Source of the DNA: Paramacrobiotus metropolitanus
Taxonomy: Eukaryota; Tardigrada; Eutardigrada; Parachela; Macrobiotidae
Assembly: GCF_019649055.1 (NCBI RefSeq)
Contig: NW_026570271.1
Span: 248,001 to 312,000 of the forward strand
Direction: 5' to 3'
Length of the DNA: 64,000 nucleotides
Shown here: positions 54,732 to 64,000 of the stretch, piece by piece
How positions within the stretch are numbered: the first letter of the stretch is position 1
How the letters are laid out: each line of letters begins with the position of its first letter
Notes under the pieces: model-generated
Databases searched by the model: none
The model's input: only the letters and a program-made list of their open reading frames with translations
Told to the model about the DNA's origin: nothing
Translations under genes and position numbers: made by a program

Positions 54732-57406
54732 TTAAAGGACAGTTAGCTAGCTAAGTGAAGTTAAATTCGTGGTAAATTCCATGTATTGCTTTGTTTCGCG
54801 TCGGCTCAGCCCTTTCTTTGTTATGCCTGGCGAATACGCGTGAGTTGCCGCCGGCCGTGCACACAGCCCGACTGCCTGCATTCTCTTCTGATCAGTCGTG
54901 TTGACGAGCTGCTGTATTATCATTCTGATGATTAGCCCTCTGTTTTCATTTTCCTCAACAGTTCCATAAATTAGAAATTCCACCAGTGGTATCAGTAAAT
55001 AATGCCTCCAGCCACCCAGAAGCGGGAAAACTGCTAAAAGCAGCGCAGTGCCGTCAGGAACCCTCGCAAGAAAGTGCCATCGAAAGCGCCTTAAAAGTGT
55101 CATTGTTCGGCCTGAGCCATCTGGATCCAGCGATGTTCAGTTAATGGAGCCTACTCTTCAGTCCGTCTTCCAGCAGCAGCAAAAACATCAGCAGCAGCTG
55201 GACTCGCTGCTCACCATCAGAAATCTCAGCAGCAGCCTCAAACAATCCGGCCGCTGTCGCCTTCGTCAAACCTTCAGATCCAGCTTGGTGACGACTTCGG
55301 GAGAATCGTGCGCCAGGTGGACTCTACAAACAAGAGCGGATAAAGGAAAACGCAAGCGTCATCGGAACGAGGTGAGGAAAGTGGTTCCTCATCCTCTGAA
55401 CAGGAAAACGACAGTGACAGCTCGCCGGAGCGTAGCGCAGTGCCCAACGCCGCAACCGCCCTGATGTGTTCAGCCACTTAGGGCCACCGATGCTGCAACC
55501 GTCTGCATCTCCTTCTTCTGTTCACCGCTGCCATCCATTTCGGATAAAAAAGCTACGAAAGAAATTGCTGGACCTTTCGGAATATGTGGACTTTGATCTG
55601 CTGCTGCGGCAGAAGCAGGGTCGAAAAGCCAAAAAGCTGCAGTCGAATCTGTCGCTTTGTGGATGGGAAGATAACCCTTACCCCTGAAGATGGCAAAGTC
55701 AGAATTGACTCGTTCGAGGCATGGGCAGGGCCTTTTCCGTATTGCCAGCTACCGCATCGCGTTGCACCGCAGTTAAGCGCGAAGTTTTCAAATACCTGGC
55801 CATTGTTGCGTCGTATGCTGAGCGTGACGTACCAACCGCTAATTGGCTTGAGTATGACAGGCAGTTCCGTGCGTTCATGACCAGCCACCCGCGGGAGTAC
55901 GATCTCTGGGCGCATCAGCATGAGGATACGTACATCGACTGTATCAAAATCCGCTTCGTAACACCGTGTAGAATGACTGACAATATTCGCCGCGTGAAGG
56001 AACCGAAGAGGACGACGAATGCCACAACTGGCATGGCTGGGCACTTATTAGCAGCTGCCGCTGCCACGGAAGAGCAACCAGGGCATGGGCAGCCCTCAAA
56101 GCGTTCCGCCGCTGAAGCAGATATCTGTCGCAATTTAATTTCGGCAGCTGCACGGTATACCAAAAGCGCACCGGATTCACCTTGTTTCCGGTGTGGGATT
56201 CAACCACCAGGCCGTCAACTGTACGAAAGCGACCCTTAAGGTGACAGTGCCGGCGAGTGCGCGTTCCATGCATGATGCACCACGCCATCGCCGTCGCCGA
56301 CTGCTTGCCGACAATCCGCTTGCCGACTATAAACATGGTAAAACTGCTGCTACGATGGCCGCATTTGTGCTGATACTAATCCTACAAACCGGGCGCTGGT
56401 GATGTCATCGTTACAGCCGCTACGTTCAACACCCCAGGCCACCTCAGCCTGAAACTTTACCGGACTTGACAGATTGTTTGGGGGCAGTCGGGCGGAAGTG
56501 GGTATCGGATACACGTTCTGGTGAGGTCGCCACTGCACCCCGATGTCGCATACGCCGCCGCGCCTCAGCCTACCTCCGCAAACACGTAATCTGTTCTTGT
56601 CGCTGCACGCTTGTGTAGTTGCAGTCGTCGCTTATGATAATGCCGCCGGACACTGGAGGACTGGAGGGATATCGCCGTTAGAAATACCAGTACCGACCGC
56701 GAAATCAGCTGGACCGACACTGTGACAACCACCGTTACATTTCACCACTCCGTGGCACCTTCCATTATAGACCCTTATCGGACGGAGTAATTTGTTTGGG
56801 GCGATCGGGTGGAAGTGGGGATATCGAGCTCGAACCGGTGAGGTCATCCTACCTTCGATTTCGCATATGCCGCCGCGCCGCCGACCTGTTCTACCCGCAA
56901 ACGCCAATTCCTTCTGCTGCGTTTTGCTTGCGAATTTCCACAAAATTTAAAGGACAGTTAGCTAGCTAAGTGAGATTAAATTCGTGGTAAATTCCGTATT
57001 GCTTTTGTTTCGCGTCAGCTCAGCCCACTTTCTTTGTTATGCCTGGCGAATACGCGTGAGTTGCCGCCGGCCGTGCGCACGGCCGACTGCCGCTGCATTC
57101 TCTTCTGATCAGTCGTGTTGACGAGCTGCTGTATTATCATTCTGATGATTAGCCCTCTCCTGTTTTTCATTTACCACCGCCCACCTACATGGTGGCCTTT
57201 GATGTTATTGCTTTCGCAACTGTCTTGTTACTCAATGCAATAAACAGGGCAGTCAGGTGGAAGTGGGGATATCAGAGCTCGAACCGGTGAGGGTCATCAC
57301 CTGCACCTTCGATTTCGCATATGCCGCCGCCATACGACCTGTTCTACCGCAAACGCCCAATTCCTTCTGCTGCGTTTTGGCTACGGAATTTCCACAAGAA
57401 TTTAAC
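54732..57406 (+). mobile_element. DIRS-order (Ngaro-like) retroelement fossil
   Basis: The repeats are arranged as split direct repeats. Repeat A (starting TTAAAGGACAGTTAGC and ending GATTAGCCCTCT) occurs at 54732-54941 and 56947-57158. Repeat B (GGTGGAAGTGGGGATATC to GGAATTTCCACAA) occurs at 56801-56946 and 57247-57406, with a weaker B-like stretch at about 56470-56590. The order A, body, B, A, B is typical of tyrosine-recombinase retrotransposons. A gag-like protein part is recognisable in 55550-55960 (ANWLEYDRQFRAF type). The element is broken and only partly recognisable; A copies are roughly 90% alike by eye, so it is moderately old. Confidence 0.65.
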
Positions 57407-57902
57407 CAGGGCGGAAACGACATTCTCAATAGCAGTTCGCCTGCTGTTTTCCGTAATACACGGAAGCATGTTACCACTACTTGATTGCCTTCCTTTTCTG
57501 AGTACTTCTGTTGTATTAATGGGTTTTATCTTTGCAAAATAATGATGCGGGAAATATATTACGAAGTTTTCTTTCATTTCTGCTGATGAAAGGAGATGAC
57601 AAGCGGACAAAAGAAAGGTTTTGAACGGATTGAAAGGTATGCAAGGTAATGCGCCCAAGGATGTGTATGAAGTAAAAGGTAGTGCAAAAATGTGTAAACC
57701 GATTGAAAGGTTGTGCAAGGTTGTGAACGAGAACACCAATTTAAAAAAGCGTTCACTAATTTTAGAAAGAGGTTAAATCGTATTCTGGCTGAAAGTGGCA
57801 AATACTACCGCATTATCACTAAAACTAAAATGTGTATACCGGCATGCACTAGTAGTTAAGTGATTGTTTTTATTAATAATTTGAAAATATGTAAAGGTAA
57901 AC

Positions 57903-58580
57903 CTAACTGGACTTACAACTGGGATCTTTAGCAATTATGCCGTTTATGTCGTGGCAAAGCTCAACGTTCTCTGTTGTTGGACATTTGTATTTGTACGGCT
58001 GGTTACCGCACAACATCTTGTTGTTATCAGCAGGTGAACTGATCTCGGAATTGGAGATATGCCCACCGTCGGCGGTTGGATTAAGCTGGGGTACGGTACA
58101 TGGATCATTTGTTTTTGGAGTATAAGGAGTTTGCCCTGCAGAGTCCTCCTCGTCAATCGTAATGATGTCAATAATATTCGGCCATTTAAATTTAAGTTGC
58201 GAGCTACTTGCTGGGACCCCGTTAACAGATACCGACCGTCCGGGCGGTGTTTCCGGAGTTAAACCGGCCGCCCTTACTATCATTTCCACCCATAATAGCG
58301 AAGTTTTAAATCGCTGCGCTATCATTTGAAAGGACCATCCCTGCCGAAACAACCGCAGAACAACCGGTCGCAGCGCGTCGTACCGCTGTCGATCTTGCTC
58401 GGTGAAGATGACCGTTCTCCCAGCAGCGATCAGCACTCGCTTGATAAAGTGACGGGACACACTGAACTTCCGCATGATGTGGACGCAACTGCAACCTTTG
58501 TCAAATAGATCCACGATCTCCAGTTTCTCTTCCTGTGTGAGGTGTCGCGTATTGATACTTGTAGTTTGTTTCTCGGGCAT
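57903..58580 (-). CDS. Two-HTH protein with SUMO-interaction-like motif
   Basis: 225 residues from ATG at 58580 (MPEKQTTSINTRHLTQEEKL). HTH-a is at 14-53 (EKLEIVDLFDKGCSCVHIMR, VSRHFIKRVL) and HTH-b at 66-106 (LRPVVLRLFRQGWSFQMIAQ, WVEMIVRAAG). Both have the short three-helix pattern of the five-HTH genes at 20-38 kb but form their own subfamily with the gene at 60392-61295. Around residues 140-150, IIDIITIDEEDS is a hydrophobic run followed by acids, as in SUMO-interaction motifs. The C-terminal third is Ser/Asn/Pro-rich with two Cys-containing stretches (NKMLCGNQPYKYKCPTTE). The stop falls just after a strong donor-like GTAAGT (GTTGTAAGTCC), so the gene may continue by splicing. No catalytic motif. 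Inferred nuclear DNA-binding protein. Confidence 0.75.
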   Translation of the reverse strand: MPEKQTTSINTRHLTQEEKLEIVDLFDKGCSCVHIMRKFSVSRHFIKRVLIAAGRTVIFTEQDRQRYDALRPVVLRLFRQGWSFQMIAQRFKTSLLWVEMIVRAAGLTPETPPGRSVSVNGVPASSSQLKFKWPNIIDIITIDEEDSAGQTPYTPKTNDPCTVPQLNPTADGGHISNSEISSPADNNKMLCGNQPYKYKCPTTENVELCHDINGIIAKDPSCKSS

Positions 58581-58699
58581 CTTGGGATGTCGCAGTCCCA
58601 CACTCCTGTTCGAGCCGCTTGGTTTTTCTCCTTATATTAGGACTACCAACTCACAAGTATTCGTTATGATTTTTTTTCTTTTTCCCCAGCGTTGACTAA

Positions 58700-60390
58700 T
58701 ATGACTGCGCCGATCAGAGTCTTTGCGACTACAATACATAATACTATGCTGCCGCGCATTCCAAAGCACTTGTTTGTAATTAGGTGTTGTCTCACGTATG
58801 TTATTTTATCGCCAGCAGATTTACAGCCTGAAAATCGTTTATGCGCGCAACAACGATTCCAAACGTATGGCGAATTAAAATGTACCAAAAGGTTGTTATC
58901 CCATTTTTTTAAATTTTACTGTAATAAGGATAACTCTGAATCTGATCCAGTACTGAAATCTTGACATTTTTTACATTTAAATCGAATTTCATAAACTTCA
59001 GAATTTGTTTTGTAATTTCCGGAAAAGTCAAGGAATCGGGTCTTGATTTTGACTCTACATTAAATCATTAACTGATTTGTATACCAGGAATCGTTTTTCA
59101 GACACGAAAGCAAAAATGGTAGTGAATAAATACGAAATACCTAGATGTTATGAATACGGTCACTTCCGCTAAAATAAGAGTATTTTCTATACGAGTACTC
59201 AATTTTCATACGTTTATGAATGCAAAATTCTCATGCAGATTACTCATCGGTGTTGTTTTAATTAGAAAAATAAATAATTAATGAGACGGAAAAGCAAGGG
59301 AGTCTGTTCACTTAAAAGCAAGAGAGAAATTATGGGAATTGTTAGCAGCATAATAAGCCGGTTCTCATTAATTAGCGCCGTTTCCTTACCTTACTGAACA
59401 CACTTTCATTAACGGCATTCAATATTAATATTTTTGGTAACCTGAAATAAACTCGTATAATATACGACCTGTACAGCTAACATAATAAACGTAGGAATAA
59501 GAGAACAGGAACCGAGTTACTCTTCTTTTACATCATGGAAGGCGGCGTGTTTAATTTTTGGTTCTGCCAAATGAAACTAAACAAACATATACAAAGTATG
59601 AATTATGTTAGTATTCCGACCGTTCCAAAGTCTGGTATTCGATCAGCGAATAATTGCCGCAGGCTCCACCAGTAATTTCCACATGACTGGTTGATTGGAT
59701 TAGAATTCCGGCTTCTGTTCAAGGAAAACAAACCCTCACGTGTGCTGATTCAGCACTACCTATAGGCTTTCGATTTTTTTGGCAGCCCACTCCAATACAC
59801 TAAAAAGCGAATTGATAATTCATGCCACCACCAATTCAGTTAGCAAAGGCTGGAATTAATAAAGCGCGCTGTTAAACGAAACGCGTACAATTAAGTACTT
59901 CGCTGCCCACTTGGCGACAAAATGCTCTTATATTTTGCTCACCAGTTGTTAAAATTTTTTACCCAGTTAACCTTACAAACATGCTTATTTCTTTTAGTTA
60001 AAACTTCCCTTATCAGCTTGAAGCATAAAAATGAATACACATACAAACACAAAAGGAACAACAGGAAGTCGGTCGGGTGCAATAGAGAAGAACGGATCTT
60101 CCGAGCATTCTGTATTCTGTACTACTGTAGATTTCAACAAATTCGGTTTGCTTCAGACTTTCATTAATACAGAGCAGCAAAAAATGTCAGTGCAGAGCAG
60201 CAAAAGAATTTGTGCATTCGTATTTGAAAACTAAAAGTTCATTATTCAGCATCCTTTCTTTGTATCGGAGCGAACTGCAGAATTGCTGATAGTGTTGCAG
60301 GAAAAACACGATGTCCCTTGTCAGCAGGATCACCGTTTTTGAATGCACTTCTGGTGAACAGATGAGGACGTTTTGGAATGCGCTTATGGA
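58700..60390. other. No gene recognised
   Basis: AT-rich DNA between the two minus-strand two-HTH genes. Frames of up to 90 codons show no domain. It may hold the promoter of the gene at 57903-58580 and the 3' part of the next. Confidence 0.4.
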
Positions 60391-60391
60391 G

Positions 60392-61295
60392 CTAACCGGC
60401 ACCCCTTATTATCTCTTCCACATGTTTCATTTCAATTTTGGTGCACTCCGATATCGTCTGATAGGACCAGCCCTTTTTGAAGAGCTTCTCAATAACCGGT
60501 CGCAACTCTTCGTACACAGTTTCCTTGTTTTTTCGAAATTTTTTCATTTTTCCAGCGTCGCACAACATCTGCGTAATGCTTTCGCGGGACAGCTTCAGCT
60601 GCCACGTAATATACGAGCGAGTGTGGCCTTTGTCGAATAAATCCAAGATTTCTCTTTTGACTTCTGGGGTGAGAGAGTCTCTGCTCCGCGCACTGAAATG
60701 TCGCGTCGCTTTTTCCGGTGCGCCCTGTGATCCCTGGAAGCCGGATGAATGAACCAACGAATGCAGGGTTGGTTTGCAACAAGTATAGTCGTCTGAACGA
60801 TTGTGCCATGTAGTTGATAAGTTCAAGTTCGATATTGTGTTGAGAGGATGGATAATCTGCAAGGAAAAAATCCAAGATTTCCTTTTTTATTTCCGAAGCC
60901 ATTTCGTCTGTATCCGGTGCGTTAATATACCCAGTTTCTTGCTGCGGCAACGCCGGTACTGTTTGCAAGTGAAAACTCTGGGTGGATGATACTTGAGCAG
61001 ACGAGTGCCGAATTCCTCCGGAGCGGTCCTGGACGACCGCTGGTGAGGAAGTGTGGTAATCTAAAGGACCGAGCCATCTTTGCTCTACGGCATTTGGTAG
61101 AATCTGAGGTGCGTGAAGTTGTGCTAACTGGCAGTGCATTATGTTGGTTTCCTCAGTGGAGAAAGGATACTGCGCCTGCAGGATTCCATCCAGAACTGGC
61201 GTTTCGGGAATATTGCTGCTGCTTACCAGCGGCAGCCAACCGCCAATGTATTTGCCCGTTTCCGCTCCATCCATATTGCGCTGCACTCGCGACAT
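60392..61295 (-). pseudogene. Two-HTH paralogue, frame-broken or spliced
   Basis: The N-terminal frame starts at ATG 61295, directly after TTATAACAG (acceptor-like): MSRVQRNMDGAETGKYIGGW, then Gln/Ser-rich sequence and an acidic stretch (APDTDEMASEIKKEILDFF). The HTH region lies in another frame, from about 60680 to 60392: TPEVKREILDLFDKGHTRSY, LSRESITQMLCDAG, then YEELRPVIEKLFKKGWSYQT and EEIIRGAG before a stop. These match HTH-a and HTH-b of the gene at 57903-58580 (EEKLEIVDLFDKGC, ALRPVVLRLFRQGWSFQM, IVRAAG). I found no donor and acceptor that join the two frames convincingly, so a frameshift between about 60860 and 60700 is more likely, but an unseen small intron would make the gene intact. 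The frame stops 40 residues earlier than the paralogue's SIM-like region. Confidence 0.6.
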
Positions 61296-61299
61296 CTGT

Positions 61300-62640
61300 T
61301 ATAAAATATAATATGTATAGCTTTTGAGCTCCCAGGTATTGTAGAGTACTATGGTCCGTTCCTCTCTTTTGATTACCGAAGTGCACCATCCATTAAAAAA
61401 AAGGTCTGCATAACTCCACAGAGAGATTTCTATCTTAAAACTGAAAGAAGAAAATACGATTTAGTGATGCATGACATGGCGGCAGATCATTTACAAACGA
61501 CCGTATAATAAGTCAAAGCAGTACGTGCTGTATGTACGTACAATTATTGTAAGTTTTACAACTGTTACTTAGATCATTATTACAAAGGATCGGCACTGCT
61601 AAAACTGGTGCTTATAGTTAAAAGATTACCAAAAAAATACGAGTACAAAGGTGTGTGGGGTACGTATAAGCTACAGGCTACTGCGCAACTGGTAAATTGC
61701 TAAAAATAATATCAACCAGAACAATTATTCGAATTATGTACATATTACATGTATCGGCATTACCATGAATCCACGCGGTTTGTTCAGCCAACAAACGCAA
61801 AACTTTAGTTCCATTTTATTACCACCACTGCCATTACAAGCCTTATTATTCCAGATATTTAGTGGGTAATTGAATGAAAGATCTTCCTCGCCGATTGTTC
61901 CTGAATTTTGTAATTGTTCAACTGATAACCGCACGGCCGTTGGCTGCTCCAGAGTCCAGACACCGATTCCACCGCCTTTCGACAATAAAATGCACTTCTT
62001 TTATAGCAGATGCTGATCGTTCAAATCGCATGCTCAAGTGCAAAATTATCTGCACATCCAGATATTCAATTTTTTAAGAATAAATCATTAAAAAAAAGAT
62101 TTTGAAAACGAATGATTGGGTAGATGATGCACATCTTGAGTTGGAGTTTATGCAGTCATAACTCATAATCCACTTGATAACGCTATAACAAGATGGTAGT
62201 GTTGACGTGGACCACTGCAAGTCATTGCAATGCGCTTAATAGCGTCCACCTTTCAAGATCACGGTGACGAGGGTAATTGATGCTCTTTGTGCTCGTTCTT
62301 TTCTTCCAAGTAAAATGAATGATGAGCAACCGGTCGTTGTCTCACATTGGCAGCCGGCAAAAGTGGTACAGTGTCCCTACAAGTGAATTTTATAATTTTA
62401 TAATTACGCCACTGCTCAGGTCCGTTAAAGAATACACAAAAAATATCCAGTCAAGGTTATTTTTGTTATTTATTAAGCAGACCAACCCCTTGTTAAGCAC
62501 TCACGAGTCACGAGTCCGGATATAACGTGTTAAGTGCGTATACGTAGTTTAGATTTATGAGCACATAGAAATTCTTTCGCTGAACCACAACCAAAAAATG
62601 CAGTGCTGTTTAATTTCAACCACCAGTTCGTACTTCGTAG
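61300..62640. other. No gene recognised
   Basis: AT-rich flank of the two-HTH gene. No motif, repeat or RNA gene that I can support. Confidence 0.4.
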
Positions 62641-63445
62641 TCAGTACAGTACTAATGTAGAGCGGTAATGAATGGGCGGTGTTGAATCTTTTGACATTTG
62701 TGACAACGGCACATGACATATTTGGGATAACCGTACATCGAAATGTGTTATCCGCCGAACATGCGCACGCAGATCGTCTGCAGACAACAACAACAGTTCT
62801 TCGTTTACTTCGTCCTCTGACATGGCCGTGTCAACACCCGGATAAGCAGCCAGCAGTTCGTCGAGAATGGCTGATCCCGTTACATTCTCGGAGTTCGCAG
62901 CAGGCAGCGGTTGTGATTGAATTAGGGCTGTGGGAATGAGTTAACCACATCCGGTGGAATGCCGCATACAGGGATGATCCCGGACACCGGCTCGGAGGCG
63001 CATGCTGACGATCTCAAACGTGGCGCTCGCGACTGCTGATCGACAGGGGCGATCGGTTGCCGCGGGAACGCAGCGGGAACGGTAGGTGATCGGTCTCTGC
63101 GTTTCCGTGCAGCACCAGATGGATCCTTCCGCTTTGGTAACCACTCGTTCGTCGTCACTGTCGTCAATCACGATGATCGCGGGCTCGACGGAAGTTGACA
63201 GAGTGGGAGCGATACAGTTGGGTAAACGGCGATGGCTTTCGCGCAAGACTTGGGCTGCTTTAGTATGCTATCGAGCAAGTTGCAGATGGTGCTCTTCACT
63301 CAGCATGGGAGATGGAACCCAGATGGGAGGCTGCAAGAAAATAACGCAATTTTAAAAAGCTTAAACGGTTAAAGTTCAAAAAAGTTGAGTGTAATACCAG
63401 CTCACATACCGTGGTCTCGATCCCATTCAGGCGACCGTCCGGCGC
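62641..63445 (-). pseudogene. Acidic/basic protein fragments with SIM motif
   Basis: Exon-like blocks on the minus strand. A short one ends at CCACG followed by GTATGTGAG (near 63412), the next starts after TTTTCTTGCAG (near 63332) with PPIWVPSPMLSEEHHLQLAR. An in-frame stop follows, then VEPAIIVIDDSDDERVVTKA. A basic stretch (RKDPSGAARKRRDRSPTV) lies in another frame, and a last block after CATTCCCACAG reads LIQSQPLPAANSENV, LDELLAAYPGVD, SEDEVNEELLLLSADDLRAH and stops at 62641. IIVIDDSDDE is a strong SUMO-interaction-type motif like that in the two-HTH gene at 57903. No HTH is visible, so a relation to that family is only a guess. The stop and frame change suggest a pseudogene, though wrongly placed introns could explain part. 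Confidence 0.4.
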
Positions 63446-64000
63446 TACGAATCAAACACAAAAATTAGGAAAATAACATGCAATGAAACTGCTTTACGAG
63501 TTGTTATTTTTTCATGTTTACTAAGCTTAACGCGTACAGCGAAAGCGACCATGAAAGCAGGGCCGATAAAACCAAATAATAGGCAAAGTAGTAAATATGT
63601 AATTATGTAATTATGTGTACGAGTATATACCCATGCAGATGGTTCAACGTTCCCATGGTGTTAAAGGTATACTCGAGAGGGGATGTCCATCTAACAATTT
63701 TAACAGTTATCAATTAACAGCAAGCTGCCATATAGGATGTGTATACGAAATTAATAGTTTTGTTTTTCAATTCCCGGTATTTTTCTGTGCGGTACATCAG
63801 GAGCAGCGGGATGCGCGGGGAACAACGCGTAGGTGATTGCCGGCATCGGTAGGATAAGCCGACTGTAGTCTTACACGAACATCGTACACCGCCGTGACGA
63901 GCAGCCGGAAACCACGACATCCAAGCCGGCTCTGCTTCCGGCAACTCTCGGCTGCTTAAGGACGCTGAAAACTGAATTGCTAGGAAGTTTACGTTGTTTA
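63446..64000. other. No gene recognised
   Basis: AT-rich, ending in a short GC-richer part (63790-63960) with weak minus-strand frames. Too little to call. Confidence 0.35.

Noticed and set aside
1-64000. CRISPR array, tRNA or rRNA genes
   Set aside because: Repeat clusters lack regular repeat-spacer spacing, and no tRNA cloverleaf with a GGTTCGAATCC-type arm or rRNA core was seen by eye; a tRNA scan was not possible.

Overview
This is nuclear DNA of a multicellular animal, probably an invertebrate. It is AT-rich with a GC-rich block at about 28-33.6 kb. Genes are sparse and intron-bearing (clear GTAAGT/TTTTCAG junctions), and most recognisable sequence is repeats and transposons: Tc1/mariner, PIF/Harbinger, hAT and pogo-like MITEs, a Mutator-like foldback, and fossils of retroelements. 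I cannot name the species. No rRNA, tRNA, CRISPR array or bacterial operon was found by eye.

The most unusual content is a local cluster of paralogous genes whose proteins are mostly arrays of small helix-turn-helix (HTH) units. The fullest members are at 20195-22048 (+) and 36953-38050 (-), with five HTH units each. Shorter, partial or broken relatives lie at 4102-4480, 10171-11729, 15819-16760 and 18502-19002. A tandem partner with the same N-terminal module but little HTH lies at 22395-23604. A two-HTH subfamily lies at 57903-58580 and 60392-61295 (both -). No DDE nuclease or other enzymatic domain accompanies these arrays, so they look like DNA-binding proteins of a lineage-specific, expanding family, possibly derived from transposase HTHs. 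The block 9.9-13.4 kb is an older, decayed duplicate of 20.0-23.6 kb.

A second local family is a small C2H2-like zinc-finger protein. Two copies sit inside a 1.5-1.6 kb duplicated segment (1456-3100 and 34503-35995) and a longer relative is at 53588-54199, all on the minus strand.

Mobile elements by position: MITE 344-478; pogo-like MITEs 3805-3979 and 9032-9202; Tc1 element 7117-8605 with decayed transposase; foldback 24313-25368 with a 9-bp target duplication; retroelement fossil in the GC-rich block, carrying a 15-bp minisatellite at 28961-29834; MITE 42247-42431; two foldbacks at 43530-44152 and 44374-44818, the first carrying a nested hAT-type MITE; a nearly complete PIF/Harbinger element 44920-48731 with 31-bp inverted ends, TAA duplication, a three-exon transposase and a MADF/Myb-like partner gene; inverted repeat 50380-50703; large palindrome about 51955-52810; and a DIRS-order fossil 54732-57406 with split direct repeats.

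The remaining stretches (4.6-7.1, 13.5-15.8, 16.8-17.8, 25.4-27.1, 36-37, 39-42, 48.7-51.9, 58.7-60.4, 61.3-62.6 and 63.4-64 kb) hold no gene I can support.
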